Both the position numbers and the translations under genes were made by a program. Shown here piece by piece: positions 10,536 through 19,357 of a DNA stretch of 64,000 bases (its first letter is position 1; each line of letters begins with the position of its first letter). Where the stretch lies: contig NZ_JAGYJH010000006.1 in the NCBI RefSeq assembly GCF_018402285.1, positions 248,847 through 312,846 of the forward strand. Reading direction: 5' to 3'. Source of the DNA: Hyphomonas sp. (lineage in GTDB: Bacteria > Pseudomonadota > Alphaproteobacteria > Caulobacterales > Hyphomonadaceae). Below the pieces are notes generated by a model that saw only the letters and a list, made by a program, of their open reading frames with translations, did no database searches and was not told the DNA's origin.

Positions 10536-11230
10536 TGGGGGCGCTCCGATTGGGTGTTGCTTGCAAATCCGCGATCCAGAACCACATTCGGCCGCCGCGC
10601 CAGAAGTTTGCCCCGCAGCGCGGCGGTCTGCTCCTTGGCATGGGCCCGGTTTTCTTTGGTGCGGTCATCATACCGCTCGACGATCTCGTCAAGGCGGCGC
10701 GGGTCGAGATGGGCCTGCAATTCGGAAACCAGCAGCCGGCGGCATTCGTCGATGAAGTCGGCGCACTCCTCCGAAGGCGGTCCGCCCTCCCGGGTCAGTG
10801 CCTCGATTTCCCGATAGGTGAACATCAGCGCATCAAGTATCGGTGGGCGCGATCCGCGATAGGCGCCTTCCTTTTCGACGCCTTTTCCGTCCGGATCTAT
10901 GTTCGGGAAAAACATCCGTCCCCGGTCCACCAGGGTCGAGAGGACGATCATCATGTTGGTCTTGGCAGCGAGGAACGCCCCGTCATTGGCATGCATGTGA
11001 CGGGTGCGGACAAAGGTCGCGCAGCGCGCCAGCGTGTCGATCGCGGCCCCGCCCCATTCGAGGCTGGCTGAGTCGATGCTCTGGCGCAGGCGCTCGGTCT
11101 GCAGCTTGCGCTGCCTGGCTGTCTCCCCGCGCGCCACGACCGCGCTGATCAGCGCGACAATGGCCGAAAGGATGCCGATGAAAATCTCGGCATTGCCCTT
11201 CAGCCAGTCAAAAATGCCTGCGGCGTCCAT
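10532..11230 (-). CDS. Uncharacterised protein with N-terminal TM segment, between ilvB and ilvN
   Basis: FIGILSAIVALISAVVARGETARQRKLQTERLRQSID; ATGA overlap (10532-10535) with the ilvN start. Confidence 0.75.
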   Translation of the reverse strand: MDAAGIFDWLKGNAEIFIGILSAIVALISAVVARGETARQRKLQTERLRQSIDSASLEWGGAAIDTLARCATFVRTRHMHANDGAFLAAKTNMMIVLSTLVDRGRMFFPNIDPDGKGVEKEGAYRGSRPPILDALMFTYREIEALTREGGPPSEECADFIDECRRLLVSELQAHLDPRRLDEIVERYDDRTKENRAHAKEQTAALRGKLLARRPNVVLDRGFASNTQSERPQ

Positions 11231-11265
11231 GAAATTCCCTCTGCTCCGGTCCTGACCGGAAAAAC

Positions 11266-13062
11266 CTAGACCAGCCCGCGGCCAGCCTCTCCGATCTCGT
11301 TACCCGTTATCTCGCCGAGAATCATCTGGTTGTGCGCCGAGCCCGACGGAATCATCGGCAGGCAGTTCTCAGCCCGTTCCACCCGGCAATCGAACAGGAC
11401 CGGCCCGGCATGGTTGATCATTTCCAGGATCTTCGCGTCGAGCTCTGCCGGATCATCACAGCGGATACCATGCGCGCCCAGCGCATCGGCGAGCTTCACG
11501 AAGTCCGGCAAGCTCTCCGAATAGGAATGCGAATAGCGCTCTCCATGCAGCAGCTCCTGCCACTGGCGCACCATGCCCATCCATTCATTGTTGAGGATGA
11601 ACACTTTCACCGGCAGCTTGTGCTGCACGGCGGTGGACAGCTCCTGCATCATCATCTGGATCGAGGCTTCCCCGGCAATGTCGATGACCAGCGCGTCGGG
11701 GTGGGCGGCCTGAACGCCCACGGCGGCCGGCAGGCCGTAGCCCATCGTGCCGAGCCCCCCGGAGGTCATCCAGCGGTTGGGCTCCTCGAAATGATAGAAC
11801 TGCGCGGCCCACATCTGATGCTGGCCCACTTCGGTCGTGATGTAGGCGTTCCTGTCCTTTGTCAGCGCATAGAGCCGCTCGACGGCGTATTGCGGTTTGA
11901 TCACCTCGCTTGAGCCCTTGTAGGCAAAGCAGCGCCGGGCGCGCCAGGCGCCGATCTGTTCCTTCCAGGGCCCCATGTCCGGCAGCTTCGCCTTGCGCGC
12001 CTTCAGCTCCTTAAGGATTGCTTCGAGCGCCTGCCCGCAGTCGGCCAGCACCGGAACATCCACCCGCACGATCTTATTGATCGAGGAGGCGTCGATGTCG
12101 ATGTGCACCTTCTTCGACTTCGGTGAGAACGCGTCCACACGGCCCGTCACCCGGTCATCAAACCGTGCGCCGACACAGATCATCAGGTCGCAGTCATGCA
12201 TCGCATTGTTGGCTTCAAAGCTGCCATGCATGCCCACCATGCCAAGCCAGTCGGGATGGCTGGCGGGAAAGGCGCCCAGCCCCATCAGGGTCGAGGTTAC
12301 CGGAATGCCTGTAAGTGCCTGCAACTCGCGCAGCAGAGCCGAGGCGCGGGGCCCGGAATTGATCACGCCGCCGCCGGTATAGAAAACCGGCCGCCAGGAC
12401 TTGGTGATCAGGTCGACCACCGCCTTGATTGCCTCAGGCACTGGCTCAGTCTGGGGCACATAGGTCGGCTTCAGGATGCCTGCCTTGCCGACATAGGGCC
12501 CGGTGGCAAACTGGATGTCCTTGGGAATGTCGATGACGACCGGGCCAGGCCGGCCATTGGTGGCAATGTAGAACGCTTCATGGATCGTCCGCGCCAGCTG
12601 GTTCACGTCGGTGACGAGATAGTTGTGCTTGGCGCAGGTGCGGGTGATGCCGGTCGTGTCGCATTCCTGGAAGGCGTCGGTCCCGATCAGATGCGTCGGC
12701 ACCTGCCCGGTGATCACCACCATGGGGATGGAATCCATCATCGCATCAGTGATCGGGGTGACCATGTTGGTCGCGCCCGGCCCGGAGGTGACCAGCGCCA
12801 CGCCGCATTTTCCCGTCGAGCGCGCATAGCCTTCGGCGGCATGGCCGGCGCCCTGTTCATGGCGCACGAGGATGTGGCGGATCGCGTCCTGCCCGTAGAG
12901 CGCGTCGTAGATCGGCAGCACCGCCCCGCCCGGATAGCCGAACATTACCGATACGCCCTGCTCGCGGAGAGCTTCCACGACAATCTGCGCACCGGTCATC
13001 AGGCGCGGGGCGGAGGGGGGGGCCGTGTCAGCGGCGGGCTTGGCCTTCGTCTTGGTGGTCAT
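11266..13062 (-). CDS. ilvB: Acetolactate synthase large subunit
   Basis: ThDP enzyme: GAQIVVEALREQGVSVMFGYPGGAVLPIYDAL, HEQGAGHAAEGYARSTGKCGVALVTSGPGATN; ATG at 13062 preferred because the longer ORF reads through the attenuator. Confidence 0.96.
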   Translation of the reverse strand: MTTKTKAKPAADTAPPSAPRLMTGAQIVVEALREQGVSVMFGYPGGAVLPIYDALYGQDAIRHILVRHEQGAGHAAEGYARSTGKCGVALVTSGPGATNMVTPITDAMMDSIPMVVITGQVPTHLIGTDAFQECDTTGITRTCAKHNYLVTDVNQLARTIHEAFYIATNGRPGPVVIDIPKDIQFATGPYVGKAGILKPTYVPQTEPVPEAIKAVVDLITKSWRPVFYTGGGVINSGPRASALLRELQALTGIPVTSTLMGLGAFPASHPDWLGMVGMHGSFEANNAMHDCDLMICVGARFDDRVTGRVDAFSPKSKKVHIDIDASSINKIVRVDVPVLADCGQALEAILKELKARKAKLPDMGPWKEQIGAWRARRCFAYKGSSEVIKPQYAVERLYALTKDRNAYITTEVGQHQMWAAQFYHFEEPNRWMTSGGLGTMGYGLPAAVGVQAAHPDALVIDIAGEASIQMMMQELSTAVQHKLPVKVFILNNEWMGMVRQWQELLHGERYSHSYSESLPDFVKLADALGAHGIRCDDPAELDAKILEMINHAGPVLFDCRVERAENCLPMIPSGSAHNQMILGEITGNEIGEAGRGLV

Positions 13063-13115
13063 GGGCTTCAGCTTCCGGGAGGAGGGTTTCTGCGTAGGGT
13101 TCAAAAAGGGCTCGG

Positions 13116-13150
13116 CCAAAAGAAAAAGGGCCTCCAGAGGAAGCCCTTTT
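13116..13150 (-). terminator. Intrinsic terminator of the ilvB attenuator
   Basis: Minus strand AAAAGGGCTTCC-TCT-GGAGGCCCTTTT (12-bp stem with one G-U, arms 13139-13150 and 13124-13135) followed by TTTCTTTT. Confidence 0.85.
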
Positions 13151-13159
13151 GTGCGCGCA

Positions 13160-13192
13160 CCCGCAACTGCCTGGTCGAAGGGCAGCTACGGG
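13160..13192 (-). promoter_or_regulatory. Pause/antiterminator hairpin of the ilvB attenuator
   Basis: Minus strand CCCGTAGCTGCC-CTTCGACCA-GGCAGTTGCGGG, 12-bp stem with two G-U pairs; its 5' arm contains the leader UAG stop. Confidence 0.75.
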
Positions 13193-13224
13193 CACTTAAG
13201 AATTACTACTTTTTTGGCGCGCAC
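13186..13224 (-). CDS. ilvB leader peptide MRAKKVVILKCP
   Basis: GTG CGC GCC AAA AAA GTA GTA ATT CTT AAG TGC CCG TAG: Val-Val-Ile-Leu run just upstream of the pause hairpin and terminator; GAGGA-like RBS upstream. Confidence 0.75.
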   Translation of the reverse strand: MRAKKVVILKCP

Positions 13225-13249
13225 TTGGCGTTTCCTCAATTACGGGAGT

Positions 13250-14200
13250 TCAGGCATAATCTTCCGCGTCGGCGGTGTCAATCTCACGATAGAGGGCAAA
13301 AATAACCCTCAGCCGGTCGCCGATTTCAGGGGAAGGGATGCGTGGCCATAACGGAAACTGCCGCCCGATCCAGGTAAATTGCCTTTTTGCATAACGCCGT
13401 GACTCGCGTTTGGCGCTTTCGGCGGCCTCTTCGGCGCTGATCTCACCGCGCACGAATGCGGCAATCGAGGGCATGCCCAACGCTTTCATCGCCGGCAGTT
13501 CGGGGTTGAGATCGCGGGCGACCAGCGCGCGGGCCTCTTCCACAGCGCCCTGCATCAGCATGCCTTCAAACCGCCGGTCTATCTTCTTGTAGAGCGCAGT
13601 GCGCGGCGGGGTGAGGGCAAAGCCTGTCCATTCGCCCTCCTTCAGCACCGGCGGCTGGCGCTCGGACTGGAAGTCGCTCAGCGGCCGTCCGGTCGCCAGC
13701 CACACCTCATAGGCCCGCGCCAGGCGCTGCTTGTCGCCGGTGCCAAGGCGTTCGGCAAGGTCGGGATCATGCGGGGCAATGCGCGCCCGCAGGCCATCTG
13801 CGCCTTCGGTGTCGGAGATGGCGCGCACTTCGGCGCGGATATCGTCGGGCACCGGGGGAATGTCGGAAAGGCCCTGCGTCAGCGCCAGCAGGTAAAGTCC
13901 TGTGCCGCCGACGATCACCGCATGCTTGTTCTGCCGCTGCAGGCGTTTGAGCACGCTGCGCGCCGCTTCCAGCCATTCGCCCGTCGAATAGCGCGTCGCT
14001 GCGTCGACATGGCCGAACAGATGGTGGGGCACGCCGGCCATTTCCTCCTCGGTCGGGCGGGCAGAAATGACCTGCAAGTCCCTGTAAACCTGCATGGAAT
14101 CGGCATTGATCACCTCGCCGCCGAGCTTGCGGGCGAGTTCAATGGCAAGGGCGGATTTTCCGCTGGCCGTCGGGCCGTGTATCAGGATGGCAGGATGCAT
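13250..14200 (-). CDS. miaA: tRNA dimethylallyltransferase
   Basis: AILIHGPTASGKSALAIELARKLGGEVINADSMQVYRDL. Confidence 0.95.
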   Translation of the reverse strand: MHPAILIHGPTASGKSALAIELARKLGGEVINADSMQVYRDLQVISARPTEEEMAGVPHHLFGHVDAATRYSTGEWLEAARSVLKRLQRQNKHAVIVGGTGLYLLALTQGLSDIPPVPDDIRAEVRAISDTEGADGLRARIAPHDPDLAERLGTGDKQRLARAYEVWLATGRPLSDFQSERQPPVLKEGEWTGFALTPPRTALYKKIDRRFEGMLMQGAVEEARALVARDLNPELPAMKALGMPSIAAFVRGEISAEEAAESAKRESRRYAKRQFTWIGRQFPLWPRIPSPEIGDRLRVIFALYREIDTADAEDYA

Positions 14201-14268
14201 CCCCTACAACTAAGGACTTGCAGCCCTCGAGGAAAGCCACCTAGAGACGGCCAGCTTCGAAGAGGGCC

Positions 14269-15180
14269 TTGAGAATGCAGATGGGTTGGGTCTTGGTTGC
14301 TGTTTCCAGCGGGGCAGAGGCCCGCCTGGGCGAGCTTTCAGAAACATCTGTCCTCGCCGCTGGCGGCACGCCCAACGGCTGGACCTGCCTTTCCGATACC
14401 GGCCCGCTTCACGCGGGTGCCTTGCGCTTTACCGCAGCAACCGAAGGGCTCGGCGTCCTCCGCAATGCGCTGGAGGCTGCCGGCCCCATCGATGCCGCCA
14501 TCCTGCCCGCAGCCCGCTTCGGCCGGAAACGCCTCCTCATCTCCGACATGGACTCCACCATCATCGGCCAGGAGTGCATCGATGAAATCGCCGACGCGGT
14601 CGGCCTGAAAGCAAAGATCTCCGAAATTACCGAACGCGCCATGCGCGGCGAACTGGATTTCGAGGCGGCCCTGACCGAGCGCGTCGCCATGCTCAAGGGG
14701 CTCCCTCTGGGCGCCCTCGCCCGCACGCTGGAAGAGCGCATCACCCTCAATCCCGGTGCCCGCACGCTGATCGCCACCATGAAAGCCCATGGCGCGGCCA
14801 CCCTGCTGGTCTCCGGAGGCTTCACCTATTTCACGTCCCGCGTCGCCGAGCTCGCCGGGTTTGAAAGCCATCAGGGCAACACGCTGATCGATGACGGGGC
14901 CACCCTCACCGGCGAGGTCGGCCGCCCGATCCTTGGCCGCGAAGCCAAGCGCACGGCGCTCCTGGAAGCAGCCGCCGCCCTCGGCGCCAGCGCCGAAGAG
15001 ACCCTCGCTATGGGCGACGGGGCTAACGATCTCGACATGATCCGTGCCTCCGGCCTTGGCGTCGCCTATCGCGCCAAGCCGGTCGTTGCGGCCGAAGCGG
15101 CCGGTTCCATCCGCCATACCGACCTTACCGCGGCCCTCTTCTTCCAGGGCTACAAAGCGTCCGAATTTGTCCTTGACTGA
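14269..15180 (+). CDS. serB: Phosphoserine phosphatase
   Basis: LLISDMDSTIIGQECIDEIAD, LLVSGGFTYFT, MGDGANDLDMI. Confidence 0.94.
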   Translation: MRMQMGWVLVAVSSGAEARLGELSETSVLAAGGTPNGWTCLSDTGPLHAGALRFTAATEGLGVLRNALEAAGPIDAAILPAARFGRKRLLISDMDSTIIGQECIDEIADAVGLKAKISEITERAMRGELDFEAALTERVAMLKGLPLGALARTLEERITLNPGARTLIATMKAHGAATLLVSGGFTYFTSRVAELAGFESHQGNTLIDDGATLTGEVGRPILGREAKRTALLEAAAALGASAEETLAMGDGANDLDMIRASGLGVAYRAKPVVAAEAAGSIRHTDLTAALFFQGYKASEFVLD

Positions 15181-15186
15181 CCGGTC

Positions 15187-15657
15187 ATGTCAAAGATCCG
15201 TACCCGTCTCTTCCAGTCCTGGTTCCGCCTCAGCCGCCCTATGACGCTCGGTGTGCGCGCCGCGGTTGAGAATGAGGCGGGCCATGTCTTGATGGTGCGC
15301 CACACCTATATCCGCGGCTGGTACATGCCGGGCGGCGGCGTCGAGAAGGGTGAGCCCGCCCTCGACGCGCTCGGCCGGGAACTTGTCGAGGAAGCCGGCG
15401 TACGTCTCATCTCCGAGCCGTGCCTGATCAGCATCTACTCGAACCACCACAACTTCCCGAACGATCATGTCCTCTTCTACCGCCTGCCCTGGGGCAGCTG
15501 GGAGCCCGTCAAGGCCACGTCCCTCGGCGAGATTGCCGAGACTGCCTGGGTCGATCCGGTTCTGCCCCCGGAGGGCACAAATAAGGGCACCCGGATGCGC
15601 CTTGAGGAACTTTACGGCGGCCAGCCCATCTCGCCCTACTGGGCTCACCGCACCTGA
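15187..15657 (+). CDS. NUDIX hydrolase
   Basis: YMPGGGVEKGEPALDALGRELVEEAGV Nudix box. Confidence 0.88.
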   Translation: MSKIRTRLFQSWFRLSRPMTLGVRAAVENEAGHVLMVRHTYIRGWYMPGGGVEKGEPALDALGRELVEEAGVRLISEPCLISIYSNHHNFPNDHVLFYRLPWGSWEPVKATSLGEIAETAWVDPVLPPEGTNKGTRMRLEELYGGQPISPYWAHRT

Positions 15658-16409
15658 TACGCTCCGTTGCGTACACTGATGGCGGGCGGTGCGCCGGTCT
15701 GCGCAAACTTGTCCCAGCCCGGTTTCAGCCCCTGCCAGAACCCGGCATGTTCGCTGGCTGAATGCGCCACCAGATTGGCGTCCGTCAGGGGGAAGGGGAA
15801 GATGTGCACGTCCACGCCGGCTTGCCCGCCCTCGAAGGCTGCCTGCATCAGCGTCCAGATTTCCTCGATCCCCTCATCCGTCATCGCAAAACAGCCCACC
15901 GACGCGCACGCCCCGTGCACCATCAGGAAACTGCCCGTCCGCCCGGCGGCCCGGTCAAAGGCGTTGGGGTATCCCAGATTGAAGGAGAGGTGAAAGCTCG
16001 AGGCCGGGTTCATCTGCGCGGGCTTAACCTTGTAAAACCCCTCCGGCGCCTGGAAGTCGCCCTCCCGCATCTTTGGCCCCAGCCCGCCGGAAACTGCACA
16101 GACCGGCCAGGTCCGGAAGGGCTGGAACCGGCCCTCCTCGTCCCTCACAAACGCCGTCACTTCGCCCGGCTGCTTGGTGATCTGCAGGAAAACCGGGCTG
16201 CCCAGTGTCAGGCCCTTCTCCGCCAGCGCGGCCCTTATTGGCGCTTCCTGCGCCGCATAGACCGCCCGAGAGCGGGCAGTCTCAGGCACAACATCCGCAT
16301 GGGCAAAGGCAAACAGTGCCGGCAGGCAGAGGAAAGCCAGCATCGCGATCAGGATCGCGAAGATGTTGGGCTGCGGGCGGCGGGGATGTTTCGGGCGAAG
16401 CAGGCTCAT
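15645..16409 (-). CDS. L,D-transpeptidase (YkuD) family protein
   Basis: SFLMVHGACASVGCFAMTDEGIEEIW (HG..SxGCxxM catalytic motif); N-terminal TM/signal; internal ATG MSLLRPKH preferred. Confidence 0.83.
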   Translation of the reverse strand: MSLLRPKHPRRPQPNIFAILIAMLAFLCLPALFAFAHADVVPETARSRAVYAAQEAPIRAALAEKGLTLGSPVFLQITKQPGEVTAFVRDEEGRFQPFRTWPVCAVSGGLGPKMREGDFQAPEGFYKVKPAQMNPASSFHLSFNLGYPNAFDRAAGRTGSFLMVHGACASVGCFAMTDEGIEEIWTLMQAAFEGGQAGVDVHIFPFPLTDANLVAHSASEHAGFWQGLKPGWDKFAQTGAPPAISVRNGAYQVR

Positions 16410-16502
16410 GGCCGGCAGGATTTCATCCCGATTGTGGCTGAAGCCGGGCGGCTTCGGGGAGGTCCCGGGACTTGAGGTTAAATGTCCGTCATCCGTCACC
16501 GG

Positions 16503-16876
16503 TCATTCTGCCGGGATAGGGTCCTGTCCGGACGGCTTTATCGGATGGCGCATCAACTGTTCCAATCGCGGCACGGGTGCAATCGAGGCGACCGATGGAC
16601 GCGACAGGAAACAGCCCTGTATGAGCTCGACCCCCATATCCCGCAACACGACCAGTTCGCCGAGGGTTTCAATGCCTCACAGATAGCCTTGATGCTCAGA
16701 TCATGCCGCATCTTCAAGCTTGGTCGGCTGCACATTGTCCTTATCAATATCGCGGATCAGCTCCATGTCGATCTTCACGAGGTCTGGCTTGAGCTTCGAC
16801 AAAAGGTCAAGGCCGGCATAGCCTGCGCCAAAGTCATCGATCAGAGAAGGCGCGTTAAGATACCGCGCATGCGGGC
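16503..16876 (-). pseudogene. Fragment of an EAL-domain (cyclic-di-GMP phosphodiesterase) protein with two frameshifts
   Basis: Minus strand reads APSLIDDFGAGYAGLDLLSKLKPDLVKIDMELIRDIDKD in one frame (stop 16701), then RHDLSIKAICE, then GIETLGELVVLRDMGVELIQGCFLSRPSVASIAPVPRLEQLMRHPI in two further frames; N-terminal part absent. Confidence 0.8.
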
Positions 16877-17046
16877 GTTACCAGAAGCATCTGCCTGGCC
16901 GCCCGGAATGGAGTTCATTCCTCGTTAATAATTGAGGCGTAACCTGGGCACATGTCGGGTTTACCCCTCCCGCCATACTGAATGACGACCCTGCAAATCG
17001 GCGGCCGCGCACTCTCCCGCGTACAACCCCGCCCATCGACGTCGAC

Positions 17047-17078
17047 GCCGGTCTGCTTCCCCAGACCGGCGTTTTCGC
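17047..17078 (+). terminator. Intrinsic terminator-like hairpin
   Basis: ACGCCGGTCTG-CTTCC-CCAGACCGGCGTTTTC. Confidence 0.6.
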
Positions 17079-17080
17079 GT

Positions 17081-17731
17081 TCAGCGCCCGCCGCCCTGGA
17101 TCGCCTTCACATATTGCGCGCCCGTCAGCAGGGAGAGCCCCGCCGCCGCCCACAGCGCCAGCACCAGCGCCCCCGTCGCCACCGCGCCCCAGGGCGCGCC
17201 GCCTTCAGTGCTCGCCGCCTCCGGCACCGGCCACAGCGCCAGCGGCAACATCAGGCCGGTAATTGCGAGCATTTCCGCAGCCGTCTTCCATTTGGCGAGC
17301 TTCGACGGCGCCACGATCCCCGCCGCTTCGGGGCGGGTGCGCAGCCAGGTCATGAACATGTCCCGCGCCAGGATCAGCGCCGCTGGCACGTAGATCAGCC
17401 AGGTCTTCAGCGCCAGGGCAAGCGCAATAAGCGCCGCGCCCACCAGCAGCTTGTCGGCAATCGGATCGAGCCACACGCCAAACCGGCTTTCTGCCTTGAA
17501 GGCGCGCGCAGCCCAGCCATCGAGGAAATCGGTCAGCATGCCGGAGATGAACGCCAGCAGCGCAAACTGGTGCCAGAGCTGCTGGAAGGTGGCATACCGC
17601 GCCCGCTCAAGGCCGGTCACGCCCGCGTCCGCCAGCAGTGGCTCAATGCCCGCCGCCTTGAAGGCACCAAACAGCACCAGCGCCGCGAACATGCAGCGGG
17701 AAATCGTCAGGGCGTTGGGGATCCAGGCAAA
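17081..17731 (-). CDS. pgsA: CDP-diacylglycerol-glycerol-3-phosphate 3-phosphatidyltransferase family
   Basis: NALTISRCMFAALVLF; CDP-alcohol motif DFLDGWAARAFKAESRFGVWLDPIADKLLVG. Confidence 0.88.
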   Translation of the reverse strand, partial: FAWIPNALTISRCMFAALVLFGAFKAAGIEPLLADAGVTGLERARYATFQQLWHQFALLAFISGMLTDFLDGWAARAFKAESRFGVWLDPIADKLLVGAALIALALALKTWLIYVPAALILARDMFMTWLRTRPEAAGIVAPSKLAKWKTAAEMLAITGLMLPLALWPVPEAASTEGGAPWGAVATGALVLALWAAAGLSLLTGAQYVKAIQGGGR

Positions 17732-17779
17732 CATGTCGCCCCGTCTGCCAGCGCCGGGCCGCCTCTGCAATGGCAGGTC

Positions 17780-19312
17780 TCACTGCTTCAGGCGCAGGTC
17801 CGAGATGGAGCGGGCGATCGAGCGATAGGCTTCGATCAGCTCTTCGCCGCTGTCAGCATTGAAGGCGTGATCGGCCGAGGTCGCGCAATATTCGAGGATC
17901 GTGCGACCGTCGCCGGTGCGTTGCACGCCGGAAGGCACCTGAAACCCGACGGTATAGATCTGTATCCGGCGGTTTGAGGCCTTCATCCCGTCGCAGAGAT
18001 CCATCGACTGGCGGAAGGAATTCTTCGAGGCGGTGGGGTGCTGGATGTTGAAATCACCGTCCGTCATCAGGATCACGGCCTTGGAGGTTTGCGGCTCGCG
18101 ATAGGGCAGGGGCTTGGAGGCTTCCGGCCAGATATCCGCCCATTCCGGGGACACAAGATACCAGCCCCAGGCAATGCCGAGATGGCCCGCCGTGCCGCCT
18201 TCGGCCACCAGATTGCTGATATGGGTCTTGAGCGCGACCTTGTCCTCTGTCAGGGGCACAGGGCCTGACGGCATGCACGTCCCGTGGCGGCCTTGATGAG
18301 CGCCGACATTGTATCCGGTCGCCCCCTGGTTCTCGACATTCTGCCAGCCGTTATACTTGTCATTGGCACTGTCATAGAAATTCCAGCGCGGATTGCCCGC
18401 CCCGATCCAGCTGCCATTGCCCGGCGCGGCATCGGTAAAGGCGTCCGTGCCCGTACGTTCATGCACGCAGCTGGTTGAAAGGCTCGTCTGGTCGAAGAAG
18501 CGCCGCGCCGCATTCCAGCTCCAGCTGGACGCGTAGCTGCAATTGCTCGTGCAGGTGCCGCGCTGGTAAAAGAAAAACCGCTTTCCGCTGGCCTGGTCGA
18601 TCAGGCGTTTGGTGTTGTGGCTGTTGTACCGGTCGAGCGCGGTGGAGTTTGATCCGTCGGCAGACAGGGTCACTGTCTCGGTCACCGCATTGAGATAAGA
18701 GCCGGCATTGATTGCATGGTTGTAGCTGGCAATCGCCAGGCGCACCGTGCCATCGCGCGGCCGGCTGTCAGGCAGGAGCTCGTCGATCGCGGCGGCAGCC
18801 GCCGTCTTCAGCTGGGCGAGGCGGTTAAAGCTGTTCATCGAGCCTGACACGTCGAAGATGAACGCCACATCGAGCTTGCCCACCCCATAGGTTGAGGCCG
18901 AGGTCACATTGAACTCAAGCTCGTCATGCCCGATCAGGCTGGAAATGTAAGTCGGCTGGACACAGCGCACGGCGCCGTAGATGTCGAAATTGGCTTCATC
19001 GAAGGTGACATTGACAGCGTCGCATTCCAGTCCGCCGCCCTGATCAATGAACAGGGCTTCGGCATAGGTTTGCACGTCCACGGTCACTTCCGCCGGCGTG
19101 TTGCCCGCCTGCCGGCCAAGCGCGCCGGCCAGCACAGCCGAGTCCAGCGCAGCCTGTACCTTGGATTTCTGGCGAACGGTGTTCTGAAGATCAATCGCGA
19201 TCCCTGCCAGTGCCACAATAGTCGGAATGACAAAGGCGGCAATCATGGCCACATTCCCGCCTTCGGCGCGCAGGGGCACGCAAAGGCGGGAGGTGAGGCG
19301 ATGATGTCTCAT
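17780..19312 (-). CDS. TadE/TadG-like pilus assembly protein with vWA domain (paralog 1)
   Basis: GGNVAMIAAFVIPTIVALAGIAIDL (TadG N-term), MIDAS VAFIFDVSGSMNSF, C-term YRSIARSISDLRLKQ. Confidence 0.85.
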   Translation of the reverse strand: MRHHRLTSRLCVPLRAEGGNVAMIAAFVIPTIVALAGIAIDLQNTVRQKSKVQAALDSAVLAGALGRQAGNTPAEVTVDVQTYAEALFIDQGGGLECDAVNVTFDEANFDIYGAVRCVQPTYISSLIGHDELEFNVTSASTYGVGKLDVAFIFDVSGSMNSFNRLAQLKTAAAAAIDELLPDSRPRDGTVRLAIASYNHAINAGSYLNAVTETVTLSADGSNSTALDRYNSHNTKRLIDQASGKRFFFYQRGTCTSNCSYASSWSWNAARRFFDQTSLSTSCVHERTGTDAFTDAAPGNGSWIGAGNPRWNFYDSANDKYNGWQNVENQGATGYNVGAHQGRHGTCMPSGPVPLTEDKVALKTHISNLVAEGGTAGHLGIAWGWYLVSPEWADIWPEASKPLPYREPQTSKAVILMTDGDFNIQHPTASKNSFRQSMDLCDGMKASNRRIQIYTVGFQVPSGVQRTGDGRTILEYCATSADHAFNADSGEELIEAYRSIARSISDLRLKQ

Positions 19313-19357
19313 CTGTCAGTCACTGCTCAGCAGGCAGAGGGCGCGTGCCATGTCAGG

